This document shows, piece after piece, positions 31,593 to 42,032 of a stretch of DNA of 64,000 bases. Both the position numbers and the translations under genes were made by a program. How positions within the stretch are numbered: position 1 is the first letter of the stretch; each line of letters opens with the position of its first letter. Under the pieces are notes generated by a model. That model did not search any database, was not told the DNA's origin, and saw only the letters and a list, made by a program, of their open reading frames with translations. This stretch comes from Sphaerosporella brunnea (taxonomy: Eukaryota > Ascomycota > Pezizomycetes > Pezizales > Pyronemataceae): assembly GCA_008704415.1 (NCBI GenBank), contig VXIS01000212.1, positions 21,344-85,343 on the forward strand, read 5' to 3'.

Positions 31593-32033
31593 CTACTCGG
31601 GCAAGGCATTTAGAGACTTTCTCCCTCTGGCGATTTGAACCCCCCCAATTGAGCTCAATAATACAATAGCTAATGCTGTTGCCGGCGAAGGCTTGTATCT
31701 ATGGCGATACTCTATTTCCTTCAAATTCATCAAGTTCGCCAATTCAATGATTTGGTTGACAGTAAAACGCAGAAACGCCAGACACCATGTGTCTCCTCTT
31801 GCTTCCACGTCAAAGACAAACTGTTCATAGGGTGGATGGAGAATATAACGGGTTTCGCGGTAAACGTAAGGCTGCAAAGGACGTAGCCCGAGCTCACGTT
31901 GGTGGGCAGCATTTCGTCGTTCCATGATATAATATTGCTGTTGTTCCGTCTGCATCCACCATATAAGAAATGGATCGGTTAATTGAAGGGCGACAGCGGC
32001 GAGCAATAATGCAGCTGAGTTGGAATCTGACAT
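31593..32033 (-). pseudogene. PIF/Harbinger-like transposase, N-terminal fragment
   Basis: A 146-codon frame beginning MSDSNSAALLLAAVALQL. The middle (YYIMERRNAAHQRELGLRPL, QPYVYRETRY) and the text FRFTVNQIIELANLMNL, then YRHRYKPSPATALAIVLL, resemble the N-terminal domain of fungal PIF/Harbinger-type (DDE_4) transposases. After that point the sequence departs from the family and ends at the inverted-repeat junction, so the catalytic DDE region is missing. Assignment is from memory of the family pattern and is not certain. Confidence 0.5.
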
Positions 32034-33087
32034 TTTTGTAAAGTGGAAGCATGTTTCTCAGCTTCAACCGACTCTTTTATGTGCTCTCGCTTTTTGCAGA
32101 GCATCAACCTCCCATGGTTCCTCCCTTGTCCCCTTCCCACGATCCTTGCAGAAGAAGGTCATCACCTGCTTCTTTTGTTTGTTTACTGGCCATCACCTGC
32201 TTCTTTCGTTTGTTTACTGCATAACAAAATGCGCTAAAAAGTTGTGTTGCGAGCACAACTTTCCTCGACGCTAAAAAGTTGTGTTGCGGCAATCACCGCT
32301 TTAGCACCACCATCCCCTGTACTCCCCCCTGGTTAACCCTCCGTTGCTGTGGTGGGTTTTCCCCAGAGAGAGGGCCGAGCAGCCGCCGGATCCCTCTAAT
32401 GATTTCTCCTTCGATTTTTTTTTGGTTCTAAATCCCGGCCACGAGTATCTACTCTATCGGTCGATAGCACCTGCACCATGCCGATCCCTACGTCACGCTT
32501 CTGCAGACCACGGTGGAGTTGGAGTGGTTGCCATCGTTTTGCGAGATACCCCGCGCAGCTGAGACATCGATTGCTCTACTCGAGTATATAGCAGCCAAAT
32601 AGATCGATGTCCTATTGCAACAAACAACCATCTATTCGTGCTGTAGGGGGGTATGGGCATAGCAACGGTCTATTTGGCGACGATAGAACTCAATTCGGCG
32701 GATAGGTAATTGTTCTATTCGGGCCCAGTCGAGTGACGGGAATCACCTGGGGGGCGAAGGCCAATGAGAGGCTGGAGCGTGAGCGACCGAGTTGACGTGG
32801 GCGGCCTCAGATATGGTTTAGATTGTTCAACCAAAAGATACACATACGGGGCATTTTTTGCTCGTGTAGATAGGCAGGGTGGTTGCAGTTCACACACCCA
32901 ACTCGCTCTTGCTCCAATCCGACCCCGCGGTTTGCATCCCCCGGTTTCTCGTTCAAGACCCTGAGAGTCTGTCTCCACAGGCAAGCCAAATCTGACAGAT
33001 CACATCTCTCCAGCTTCAAGATGATCAAGGTATACCAGTAACAGTTTAGACCGTTAGGCTAAGAAAGGGAACAAAGCCGCTGAGCGG
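32034..33087. other. Transposon-graveyard spacer
   Basis: Contains a 55-bp segment (32476-32530, CCATGCCGATCCCTACGTCA) that recurs at 34061-34119, and a short internal duplication around 32158-32225 (GGCCATCACCTGCTTCTTTC-type). No gene is supported. Confidence 0.5.
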
Positions 33088-33195
33088 GGAAGGGCTAAGG
33101 GCTTTGTTTGCTTTCTTTTGTGTCACCGGTGATCTTCCAGATGGGCCCTTGAGTAACTCTACGCTACAGTAGATGGAATAGCAACCTCCCCTCGT
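33088..33195. repeat. Inverted repeat arm, left
   Basis: The text GGGAAGGGCTAAGGGCTTTG followed by TGTGTCACCGGTGATCTTCC and ATAGCAACCTCC pairs with the reverse complement of 34203-34292. The two arms bracket the second copy of the 640-690 bp direct repeat, defining a ~1.2 kb inverted-repeat-bounded block. Confidence 0.65.
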
Positions 33196-33354
33196 GGCGT
33201 GGCGCTCTTCCCCTCCTCCCCCATCCTCAATCCTCAATCCTCAATCCTTCAGAACCTCCCCTTACCTATTTTGGTTAGAGGTTTACCCCCGCTCCAACCC
33301 CCTGTTCTCTTTTTCAGCTCTCTCCGCTCAGGAAATGAAATCTAGATCTAGGCA

Positions 33355-34041
33355 CTATGCGTTCCGATGGATACGACTCTATTAGATTGCTAAACCGGCG
33401 GCGGTCAACTTCCCTACGATTCAGGGTTCGATTTACCCAGTACCTAGTATATTACAACAAAGAAACGGTGCTCACACCTTGGGCCGGCCTAGATCCGTGG
33501 TTGGAGGAGAAGCTGGGCCACACCACAGCGAAATGGCGAATCACGAAGACTCATGACGAGGGACACAGGTTTAAACCTGTACATGTAATATGATAACAAC
33601 TCAAAGCTATCATCACCATCAAAAAAAAAACACCCCCGAACAAAAACAAGTCTCATAAAATCTCAAAAAAAACACCCCATAACCTGCGCTGCCGTAGCTG
33701 TCGTTCCGAGGTTTACTCGCAGATCTAGACGAAAAAGATTAGTCCCGCCGTATGGTGGAAAGGACCAGAATGCAGACGTACGCAAGGGCCGTGGCCTTGA
33801 GTGCAGTTGGGGCAGTTGGGGTTCATATTGTTGTTGGGTTTTGAAGGTTTTGCTTGAGAGGGCAAATTCGATGTAGGTGGGGTAGGTATTTCGTGTGTGT
33901 GTGCGTGTTGTTACTGATGATGGAAGGGAGGAAAGCAGGAAAGCGTGAGCCAGCAGTTTATATACCTTTCATCCGCGGGGCCAATTTTTGCTTCTTTCCT
34001 AAGCCTATGCTTCCTATGATTAATGCGCAGCTCGATAGCGA
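33355..34041 (+). repeat. Dispersed direct repeat block, copy 2
   Basis: A diverged copy of 30921-31562 with several small insertions, for example extra text around 33563-33660. See copy 1 for shared landmarks. It contains T-arm-like GGGTTCGATTTACCC, which is not part of a tRNA. Confidence 0.85.
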
Positions 34042-34202
34042 TGTATGCAGCTCGCTTGCCCCATGCCGATCCCTACGTCACGCGTCTGCGGACCCCACAG
34101 CCATGGTGGAGTTCGAGTGGTTGGCCAGGTCGCGGCCGAAACATCAACAAGCGCGAACCACGGAACTCCAACCAAAACAGGAAAGGAGAGATTCTGATGG
34201 AT

Positions 34203-34292
34203 TGAGGGGAGGAGCGGAGGTTGCTATCGCATCTCGAAGATCGCCGGTGACACAGCAGGAAGCAAACGAAGCCCTTCCCCTTCCCAGTGAGG
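34203..34292. repeat. Inverted repeat arm, right
   Basis: Reverse complement of 33088-33195 with about 80 percent identity by eye. See the left arm. Confidence 0.65.
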
Positions 34293-35330
34293 AAAGCCGT
34301 GTATTGACGACATACCTGAGCGCTTCCGATTCGGTGAGATGGGGGGGCTATGGAAGGATGTATTTGTGTATGATAGATACAATAGCAAAGTGCTACAATG
34401 CCAACAGATTCGCTAGCGTAACTCGACGATGTTGGATGTGTTGTGTTCCTTTCCAGGAAAACGTGATGCTGTCCACAGATCCAAGTCTATACTCCGTAAG
34501 TAGTTGGCAGTCCTTTTGGTACCGGAAGTTGAACTGTGTAAGCCGGTCATTGACCAGTCAGCCATGGCGGCCTTGAAGTCGACAGATCCATCCCTACTTC
34601 GATGATAGGCATGGCGAGGGCGACTGCAACGGCAGCAACAAATCGCGATGGGGAGTTTTTTTTTTTTTTTTTTTTTTTTTTCTTAGGCTCAGCGGTATAA
34701 AACTCCTCGACGGCATATTCGCCTCACCCAATTGTGGATCTCCTGCACGCTCTGTGGTGTAAAACCATGGACCTCCCTCAAGAAGGAGAAAAGTACGACC
34801 TTGCTACTTCCCCCCCACCAAGCACATAGCCAAATCGCTTGACACGTCTATGGCTTTCAGCAACCATCGCCGTGTCCACTTTGGCGATGGCAAACGCAGC
34901 GTGAGCTCGTCGCCGTGATCTTCCTCGTCGGCATTGTAGCACTTTGCTCAGAGATAAAAATGTATTTGTGCGGATTATGGCACGGTACATAATACCCACA
35001 CAAGAACCACAACATGACAATGCGACACAAAATGAGTCGGCCACGTCGTTGCTAGGAGTTCGGGTGGATGGAGGATAGAGGGTCAGGTGCCAGTGGTGGG
35101 GTGCCGCCCTGTGGCGGAGGACACCCCCAGCGGCCTTGGAGTTGGAGAGGTATTGCCGCAGTTGTTTTTCCCACCCACCTCCGGATCCCAGTAGCTCTTC
35201 GGATACTGGGAGGAGCAGCGCAGCGCCGAGCCTGAGGCGGCCGCCGGTTCGACGCTGCGCCCAGGGCAAACCACGAGTCGGGGTGTGGAGGACGAGTAGG
35301 GATTATGTAGGTACAATATATATACAGCGC
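34293..35330. other. Intergenic stretch with T run
   Basis: A run of about 26 T lies at 34656-34681. The GC-rich part from 35050 to 35280 holds frames on both strands without recognisable motifs. Confidence 0.4.
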
Positions 35331-35390
35331 ACGCAGTGTTTGCTTAATCATATTGTATTCGGCCGCTTGCGGCCATAGAAGCGGAGGCAA
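35331..35390 (-). repeat. Hairpin-containing repeat, copy 1
   Basis: On the minus strand TATGGCCGCAAGCGGCCGAA followed by TACAATATGATTAAGC. GGCCGC and GCGGCC form a perfect six-base stem around AA. Related copies are at 47583-47630 (plus) and about 45961-45995 (minus). It lies downstream of the LINE fragment on the same strand and may be a 3' end of such elements. Confidence 0.6.
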
Positions 35391-35639
35391 TGCTACCCCT
35401 AGGCTCAGAAGTCCCACTGTGGGGCTTGCGCCTCCTAAGGAAAGAGACTTAAGGAAATTCGCACCAGGTAAGTATGAATTCGTAAACGAACCAAAGAAAG
35501 ACAGAGAGTCTAGGAGCAGTTTAGGCCCTGGCGGGCCACAGTCCAACTTGGGAGCTGCTCAGGAAAGCCATCGCCACTTGTGTACAGCGTTCGTCGGACA
35601 ACAGGGCCTTGATGGAGGTATTCATCCCCCGTCTCTTGT

Positions 35640-36451
35640 GCCCCTCTTCAGTGGCCGCTGCCACTGCTTGCTCTTTCCTCCAGCGTGCGCAGAGCAGATG
35701 CTCTGTTTTTTTGAACTGGCCTCTTTGCACAGAACCAGCACTTGTCGTCGTCGCGGCGTCCGGTTTTGTGCGAGTACTGGGCCCTTGCCCAGCCTAACAT
35801 GGAAGAGGCGTGCCGCAATGGCCTTGCTGTACTTGAGGGCTGTCGAGTCGGGCCACCTCCCGTGGCAGAAATAGCCCTTGGGCTTACAGTGCTTTGCCAG
35901 CCAGGCTTCCCTCTCGGCGGATCTGCCCTCCGTGGTGCGTCTGGATGCGTGGGCGAGGGTCGACTACCACTCGGGCATCGTTGCGCGGTCGCCGTCATAC
36001 GCTGCTTCCTTTGCCAGAGCATCCGCCATTTCATTGCGGGGACATCCTCGTGTCCTGGGACCCAATGGGACTCGGTGGACCAGCCTCTATCGCGGAGCTC
36101 AGCCTCAGTTCTGGCTATCCTTGGGAGCAGCCACTGTCCTGGGCCTGGCCTGTCACCTTGGGGCCGTCGTAGGGCTGATTGAGCGTCGGAAAAGAGGCGG
36201 ACGACCCCCTTGTCACTCGGCAAGTTGTGTAGAGCAACCTCTAGCCCAGCAGCGATGCCGAAGCGCTCAGCATCGTACACTTCCTTGTTGCGACCTAGAT
36301 GTTGAGACCGCGCGGTCCAACCTTGACTAGCACACGCACGGAGTCTCTTGTTCCCGACGGATGGATAGCTACCTACTTCAACCAGAAAACTCTTCTCAAG
36401 CCAAACAGTGCCACAAAACAAACGAACGCTTTGCCACCATGCTGTTCCCAA
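35640..36451 (-). pseudogene. Non-LTR retrotransposon (LINE) C-terminal fragment with RNase H
   Basis: The minus-strand frame shows an RNase H domain: EVYDAERFGIAAGLEVAL, VVRLFSDAQSALRR, the PGQWLLPRI stretch and STESHWVPGHEDVP. A one-base shift then leads to NEMADALAKEAAYDGD and a TAG after MPEW. Still further are FHVRLGKG and a zinc-binding tail with DDDKCWFCAKRPVQK. This is the end of a Tad1/I-like fungal LINE. The reverse transcriptase part is absent, and several indels show it is old and dead. Confidence 0.8.
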
Positions 36452-39400
36452 GTCTATCAGCTACCCATAACCTTCAAGTTTCTGTTTGGTGGGGCCTTCG
36501 GGGCTTCGTTCTGCGGGTGCTTTGGACATTCAGTCGGTTCAATGATATCCTCTCTCAAGCTGCCCCGCTCACGGGAGGTAACGGGGGGGACAGAGAAAAT
36601 ATGCAAAGCCCTTTTCGAAATGTCTGGCTAGGATGTTTTGGAGATTCAGTAGGCAAAGAGATTAGATTAGGGAGGCAATGGCAGTGTTTAAAGACTCGGC
36701 TGCCGCACGTTGGGGGCTTTCGCATTGGTTTGTCTGGGACAGAGCCAGAGTCAGCATCAAAAAACCCAAGTTGGTATTGCTGCAACGTGGTGTAGGTGTC
36801 TGATATCCCATTCCACCAGCCGGCTTTGGGCGTCCTGAAAGCATTATCCATTCTGAATTACACGTCCTCAGGACCGCGCACCTGTGACCCAGCCTGGGCG
36901 ACGTGAGTGTCAATCATGATGTACCTCTGTAGGCTCACCCTCTCCTCGCCGGTTCAAGTGCATTTCGTTTCAGGCTCCGCCGGGCGTGCCTGACCAGCCT
37001 ATGTAGCCTAGACTAGACTAACCGGCCAACCCAAAAGCCCCAAAGGCTATAGGCCTTCCCAGCCCGCCTGACGGTTCCGGGGCGGGCCGCTGGTCCTAAC
37101 CAGGCTGTTTGTTTGTTTTTTTTTTTTGGTGAATATGCCGAATACACCCCTCTGGATCGAAAAGCGCAGACTACCCCCAATTTACTTATTTATTTATTTA
37201 TTTATTTAATTCATACGCTGATAGAGGCCTGACAAGGCCTATGCAGGACAAAGAAAACCCGAATCCTGTCCTCGTGGAATAAACCACCTATCGAGGCCCC
37301 CCAGACTTTCCCCCAGTCCGCCGTACGTAAGGAAAAGAAGTAAAAAAAAGAAGGAAAAGAAAAAAGCCCACACAGCAGCGCCTCCCACTCGTCACGAGCG
37401 GCACCTTGACGGTGTCCTACTCATACCGCCTGCCTATTTCCGTCTCTTCTAAGAAGTCCAGAACCGCTCCTGTTAGCCTTTCATCCTTGAAGAGATCCAC
37501 CACCTTCAGCCGGGCCCCTCCGCTGTCCGCGCTTCCTTTTTTTGCCCGTGATCACCCCCAATTTACCGTCTATGCAGAATACCCCCAATCCTCGCGCCGA
37601 GTGACAATTGATGATTCTCTACCCAACCACCTCCTTCCCACCATCATCAGCGAAAAACTCCTGAGGCGACGAAATCTCCACAAGCATCAACCCCGGAAGG
37701 CGGCAGCCTAAAATCTCAGCGATTAATGGAAACGCGAAGGCGAGCGCGAGAGATATGACAAAACCGGGTCCAGCATCACTATCACCAAAAACTATTGAGT
37801 AACCAAGCTGTACTGTACTAAAAGGTAATGCACGCTTTGTTGCCGGCAGCAAATCTAGGGAGGCCTAGAGCACTTTCGTCTGGCGGGAAGTGACGAAAAC
37901 AAGCAGGACTACTTTCTGAGTGTGGAACCCCTCAAGTCCTTTGTTTTTGAGTTTTGTTCGGAGGTGCACTCGCACGACGCCAAGCTTGGGTGTTTGCTTT
38001 GTGACCGTCGCGAATGGGGAGGTCGTCGGCTACCGCCGAAGGATCACAGGCACGAGGACGGGGGGTATTCTGCAGTTCTGGACAGTGAATTTTGGGGGGG
38101 GGGGGGGGTAGTCGGCTCATTTCAGCCCTGGAGGAGGGTAGTCTGCATATTAGCCTTTTTTTTTGGTTTTGGCAGGGTGATGGAAATTCCGTTTTTGGCT
38201 TTTGGAAGCGGGGGGGGGGGGGGTTGGCAACGAGAACTGCTCCGATTGGGAGAGCTTGCTATCAAAGGCTTTCAAGGTAATTCCGTTATGGGACCTGAGG
38301 CCGCAAAGTAACTACGTTTTTCTATCTATCTCTGTCTGTGCTTGCATGTCAAAAAAGAGATGTGGTATAGTATTACAGTACAAATACCCCCCCCCCCCCG
38401 GTACGGGGAAGGTTGAATTGTTGATTATTAGAACAGCTAGTGCTGCGAACGAAGCCCAACAGACGCCATACTCGAAGCTGCAGGACTGAATACCATCGCT
38501 TTTCCAATCGCGTCGGGTGGTAACCAAACATCCCGGACGACGTCGTCTTGCCTGGAGACTGGAGGTTTCTTTTGTGTCGAACACACAGCTATTTTCATTC
38601 CACACGAAGGCGAAGGGCTTCCGGTCGCCAAGATCAACAATCTTTCCACGACAGCTGGAAAGAGTTGTAGAGACATGGAGTTTCGAGGGACGTGGAAAGC
38701 GTCATCGTAAGGGATAATATTTGTAGCCTAGGAGGCGGCCGAAGAATTGCATTGCCTTTCCAAGGTGGAGGGGAGGTGGAATGTCCGGAATGGCGAGGAG
38801 TAAGTACATAGCTGGATATCTATGCCTATCGCACGAATTTTGAGTTAAAGTAACGTAGAAGGGAGATCCGAGGACCCAGCACCCCCACAGCCTTAGAAAC
38901 TCAGCTGCCGTCGAGTCGTAACTCAGCTTTCCCGCCGGCTGTAAGTACCTAGTCTCCAGGCTTCCGTGCTGTGTTTATGTATGTTGGAGGAAGGCTCGGA
39001 AGCCTAGAACCTGAACTCAAGGAAACTTAGGTTTCCGGGGGGAGCGGGAAGGTAAATGAATGGGCAGAGATGCAACCCGCCATCTTTGCATGAACCGAAC
39101 ATCATTCGGGGGAAGCTCGTGTTGAACATCATGAATATCACTCGCAGCTCGCAGCTTCGTCCCATAAATCGGTTTTTTTTTTTTTTTTTTTTTTTTTTTT
39201 GTTTTTTTTCTTTTCACTTGTGAAATGTTCTCAAGCGGCGACAGTTGATACCAAGTATGCGTGCGTTTAAGCTTGTTTTTTACCTAGCCAGGCGGGAGTA
39301 GAGTTTTGGTGGGGAAACAAAACAGCCCCGAAACCAAAAACCCTCGATTCCGCCAACCAAACTCAAAGCCAAGCATCACAGCCGCTCAGCTCACTGCTCG

Positions 39401-40285
39401 CCAGGCCCCTTGCCCGTACCGCCGAGCCCCCCGCATCCCCGCATCCCCTGCCCGTACCGCCGAACCATCACAAGACATCACTCGAAACAAATCCTCCGAG
39501 CATCACAGCCTCTCACTCATTGGCTCACGGCCGGCCATATGGATCACCCTTCCTGAGCAGTCAGTAATCACAGACACCCATGATACGTAGAGTACTCGTG
39601 GACAACATGTAGGCACAGTGGTTTCTGTCCTACAAATTCCCCATCACAAAACTCCATCCTCAAAACCCAATAACCAACCGCAGTGGCGCACGGAGCCCGG
39701 ATGAAACCCACTCACTTCCCAGCGTCGTCCACCTCCCTGTCGCGAGCTGACGACGCCTACCACACCTCCCAAAAATTCCCCAGCCAACCCAATCCAAATC
39801 CACCACTGCAAAAAAACAAAACAAAGAATTGATTTCCCAGTGATAATCATCTTCGATTTCATTGTATGTTGTATCTGAACCTATCCCGTCCTGGTCCTGT
39901 CCCAATCCCAGCCTTGCTGGAAAAGTGTAATTCCATCCCATTCCATGCCGATTCCCGTGTCCTAGCGTTCCAACGTCCCAAAGTTCCTTCCCAGCTTGAA
40001 TAGCCTAGTAGTTGCAATACAATCCAATATACAAAACCTCTCCAAGAATTCGAAGCAGAAAAAAGGGAAAAGAAAAGCAAAGGGCATCAACGCAAATTTA
40101 GACAAAAAAAAAACGAAAAGAAGCAAACCCCCAACAAAGGAAATCGAACATAAAAAAAAAGGAAAGCATGAAAATGACAAGAAAAAAAAAGAAAAAACGC
40201 GCGATAGCGACTCCAAAGCACCAGCCAGCCCCCCAAGTCTAAACGAGCGTCCGAATATAAACTCATTTTCCATCAGATAATATGC
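36452..40285. other. Gene-poor stretch with low-complexity runs
   Basis: No supported gene in 3.8 kb. It contains a TTTA microsatellite (37184-37208), G or C runs of 10-13 bases near 38094, 38211 and 38389, and a T run of about 30 at 39173-39208. The open frame at 37922-38311 crosses two of the G runs and is not convincing. From 39950 on lies the 3' flank of the bZIP gene, with many A runs. Confidence 0.5.
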
Positions 40286-42032
40286 TTATTGACTGCCGCC
40301 TACTGCCAGGCCGATCCGCCGATACACGCCCTCGGCCTGCTGTAGCATGCGATTGCTCTTGTTAACCGCAGTTGTGCATCTCGTCTCCGCAACTGCTGGC
40401 CGCTGCGCTGGCTGCTGCACGGCTGGTGGCGCATTGATCTCGAACAAGTCCTCAGGTCTCGCCTCACCGCCGGCAACCATCTCCAGCCTCTCAAGCAGAT
40501 CATTGACGCCGACGCCTGGGAACAAGTCGTCGAGGTTCTTTGACTGCTGCTTCTCCTGCTCCTGCTCAATAAACAAGTCCTCCAGGTTCTCCGGCGCCTG
40601 GTAAGAATCCTCGTCCTCATCCATGCGCGAGAAATCGATGTCTGCCTTCTCGTTCCGAATGTTTGAGAAGAAGCCGTCGGCGATCGTGTAATCCTCCTCA
40701 AAGGGGATGCCCTTCCCATCGAGATCCTGGATAGCTGGGTGCTCAGGGACCGCCACAGTGTACACGTGCGGGGCATTGTTCCAGTTAGTGGCGTAAGCCA
40801 AGGGCCATTGCTGTTGCTGCTGCTGCGGCTCTTCTACCATGCCATTGGGGTTGGAATCGCGGGCGGGGTTGAAGGGGACGGGCTCGACGGAAACAGGGGC
40901 CACCGTGACAGGCGCCTGTTGCTGTTGCTGTTGCTGCAAAAGAGGTGCACTGATCTCATTCAGGTAATCCTGGAAGGCGGGGTACTTCATCAGCGACTCG
41001 GCGAAGGCCTTGAGCTTTGTGTTTTCCTCCTCAAGGCGCCGAGCGGCATCCTTCGCTAATTCGGCCTCCTGGGTCTTCTTCGCTACTTCGGCTTCAAGCT
41101 GAGAGATGTACTCTGTAATAAATGTTAGTCATGGACGTAAATTCGGCCCCAGGGGGGGGGGGGGGGCAATTACCCTTCCTCCTGCTTCGGAAAGCACGAG
41201 CTGAGACCTTATTCCGGAGCTGTCTTCGTTCTTTGCTGCTCAATTTCTTGCCCTCCTCACTCGCGAGCAAGCGCTCGTCCTCATCCATATCCTCCTCCTC
41301 CTTCTTCATCCGAGCAATGTGTGGCAAAATATCGCCCGTGTTCTTATGGATGTTTGGTGCAGGTGCAACCTTGAAAGAAGCCAATAGACTATCGATCACA
41401 TGTTGCTGGGGGTGGGGGGGTGATTTCAGCGCAGCCGCATTCTGTCTAGCCAGCTTCTGTGCCTGCATGGCCTGGAGGTTCTGGTTGTATATTTCCTGGT
41501 GGCGGCCAGGGAAGTAGTAGTTGCCCCTTGGCGGCTGAGGCCTCAGTACAGCTGGAGCAGCAGGAACGTTCTCCACCTTCATCGGCCGGTTCATATCGAT
41601 CGTCATTAGGGGTGATATACCCTGCGAGGATACCATCTCGGCTCCTGTGGTCACGGTCTGCTCCGGGAAAAAGAACGGCGGCGCCGAACTCGTTTCACCA
41701 TCGAGCTGCATGAATGCTTGAGCACCAAAAAATCCATCTTCCATGTCGAGCCCGAGGGGATCGGTCTGCTGCAAGTGCATCGAGTACGGATGGCTCGGGG
41801 CGGAAAATTCGGGGTTCGCTCGGCTCAAGGAAGGGGTGCTCGAGCTCGATGATGACGCCGAGGGCGAAAATGAGGATCGGGTGTTGTTATTGTTGGTGCT
41901 GCTAATCGACGGCGAAGCGAGGAAAGTGCTGCTCTCATCGAAGCCCAAGAAAGAGTCGATATTTTCGCTGCCGAATGAGTTCTCCTGCGAGAACGCAGGA
42001 GAAGAGCGTTCTCTCTTCATCTGCTCAGTCAT
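40286..42032 (-). CDS. bZIP transcription factor
   Basis: Exons 42032-41174 and 41112-40286 with a 61-nt intron (GTAATT donor, CAG acceptor) that splits a Glu codon inside the bZIP domain; 561 residues. The basic region is SSKERRQLRNKVSARAFRSR followed by RKEYISQLEAE, with the invariant Asn and Arg of bZIP proteins. The leucine zipper runs through EVAKKTQEAELAKDAARRLE and beyond. The ~260 N-terminal residues are Ser, Pro and Gln-rich, and the C-terminal part contains poly-Gln stretches and acidic patches, typical of activation regions. The group resembles ascomycete bZIPs with the NKVSARAFRSRRKEYI signature; I cannot assign a characterised orthologue. The intron contains a G run of about 14. 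Confidence 0.9.

Noticed and set aside
33420..33440. T-arm-like GGGTTCGATTTACCC
   Set aside because: Lies in a duplicated transposon block whose other copy lacks it, and no cloverleaf can be formed.
37922..38311. 129-codon plus-strand frame starting MEPLKSFVFEF
   Set aside because: It passes through two long G runs and has no domain; the first ~50 residues look slightly protein-like but are not enough to call.
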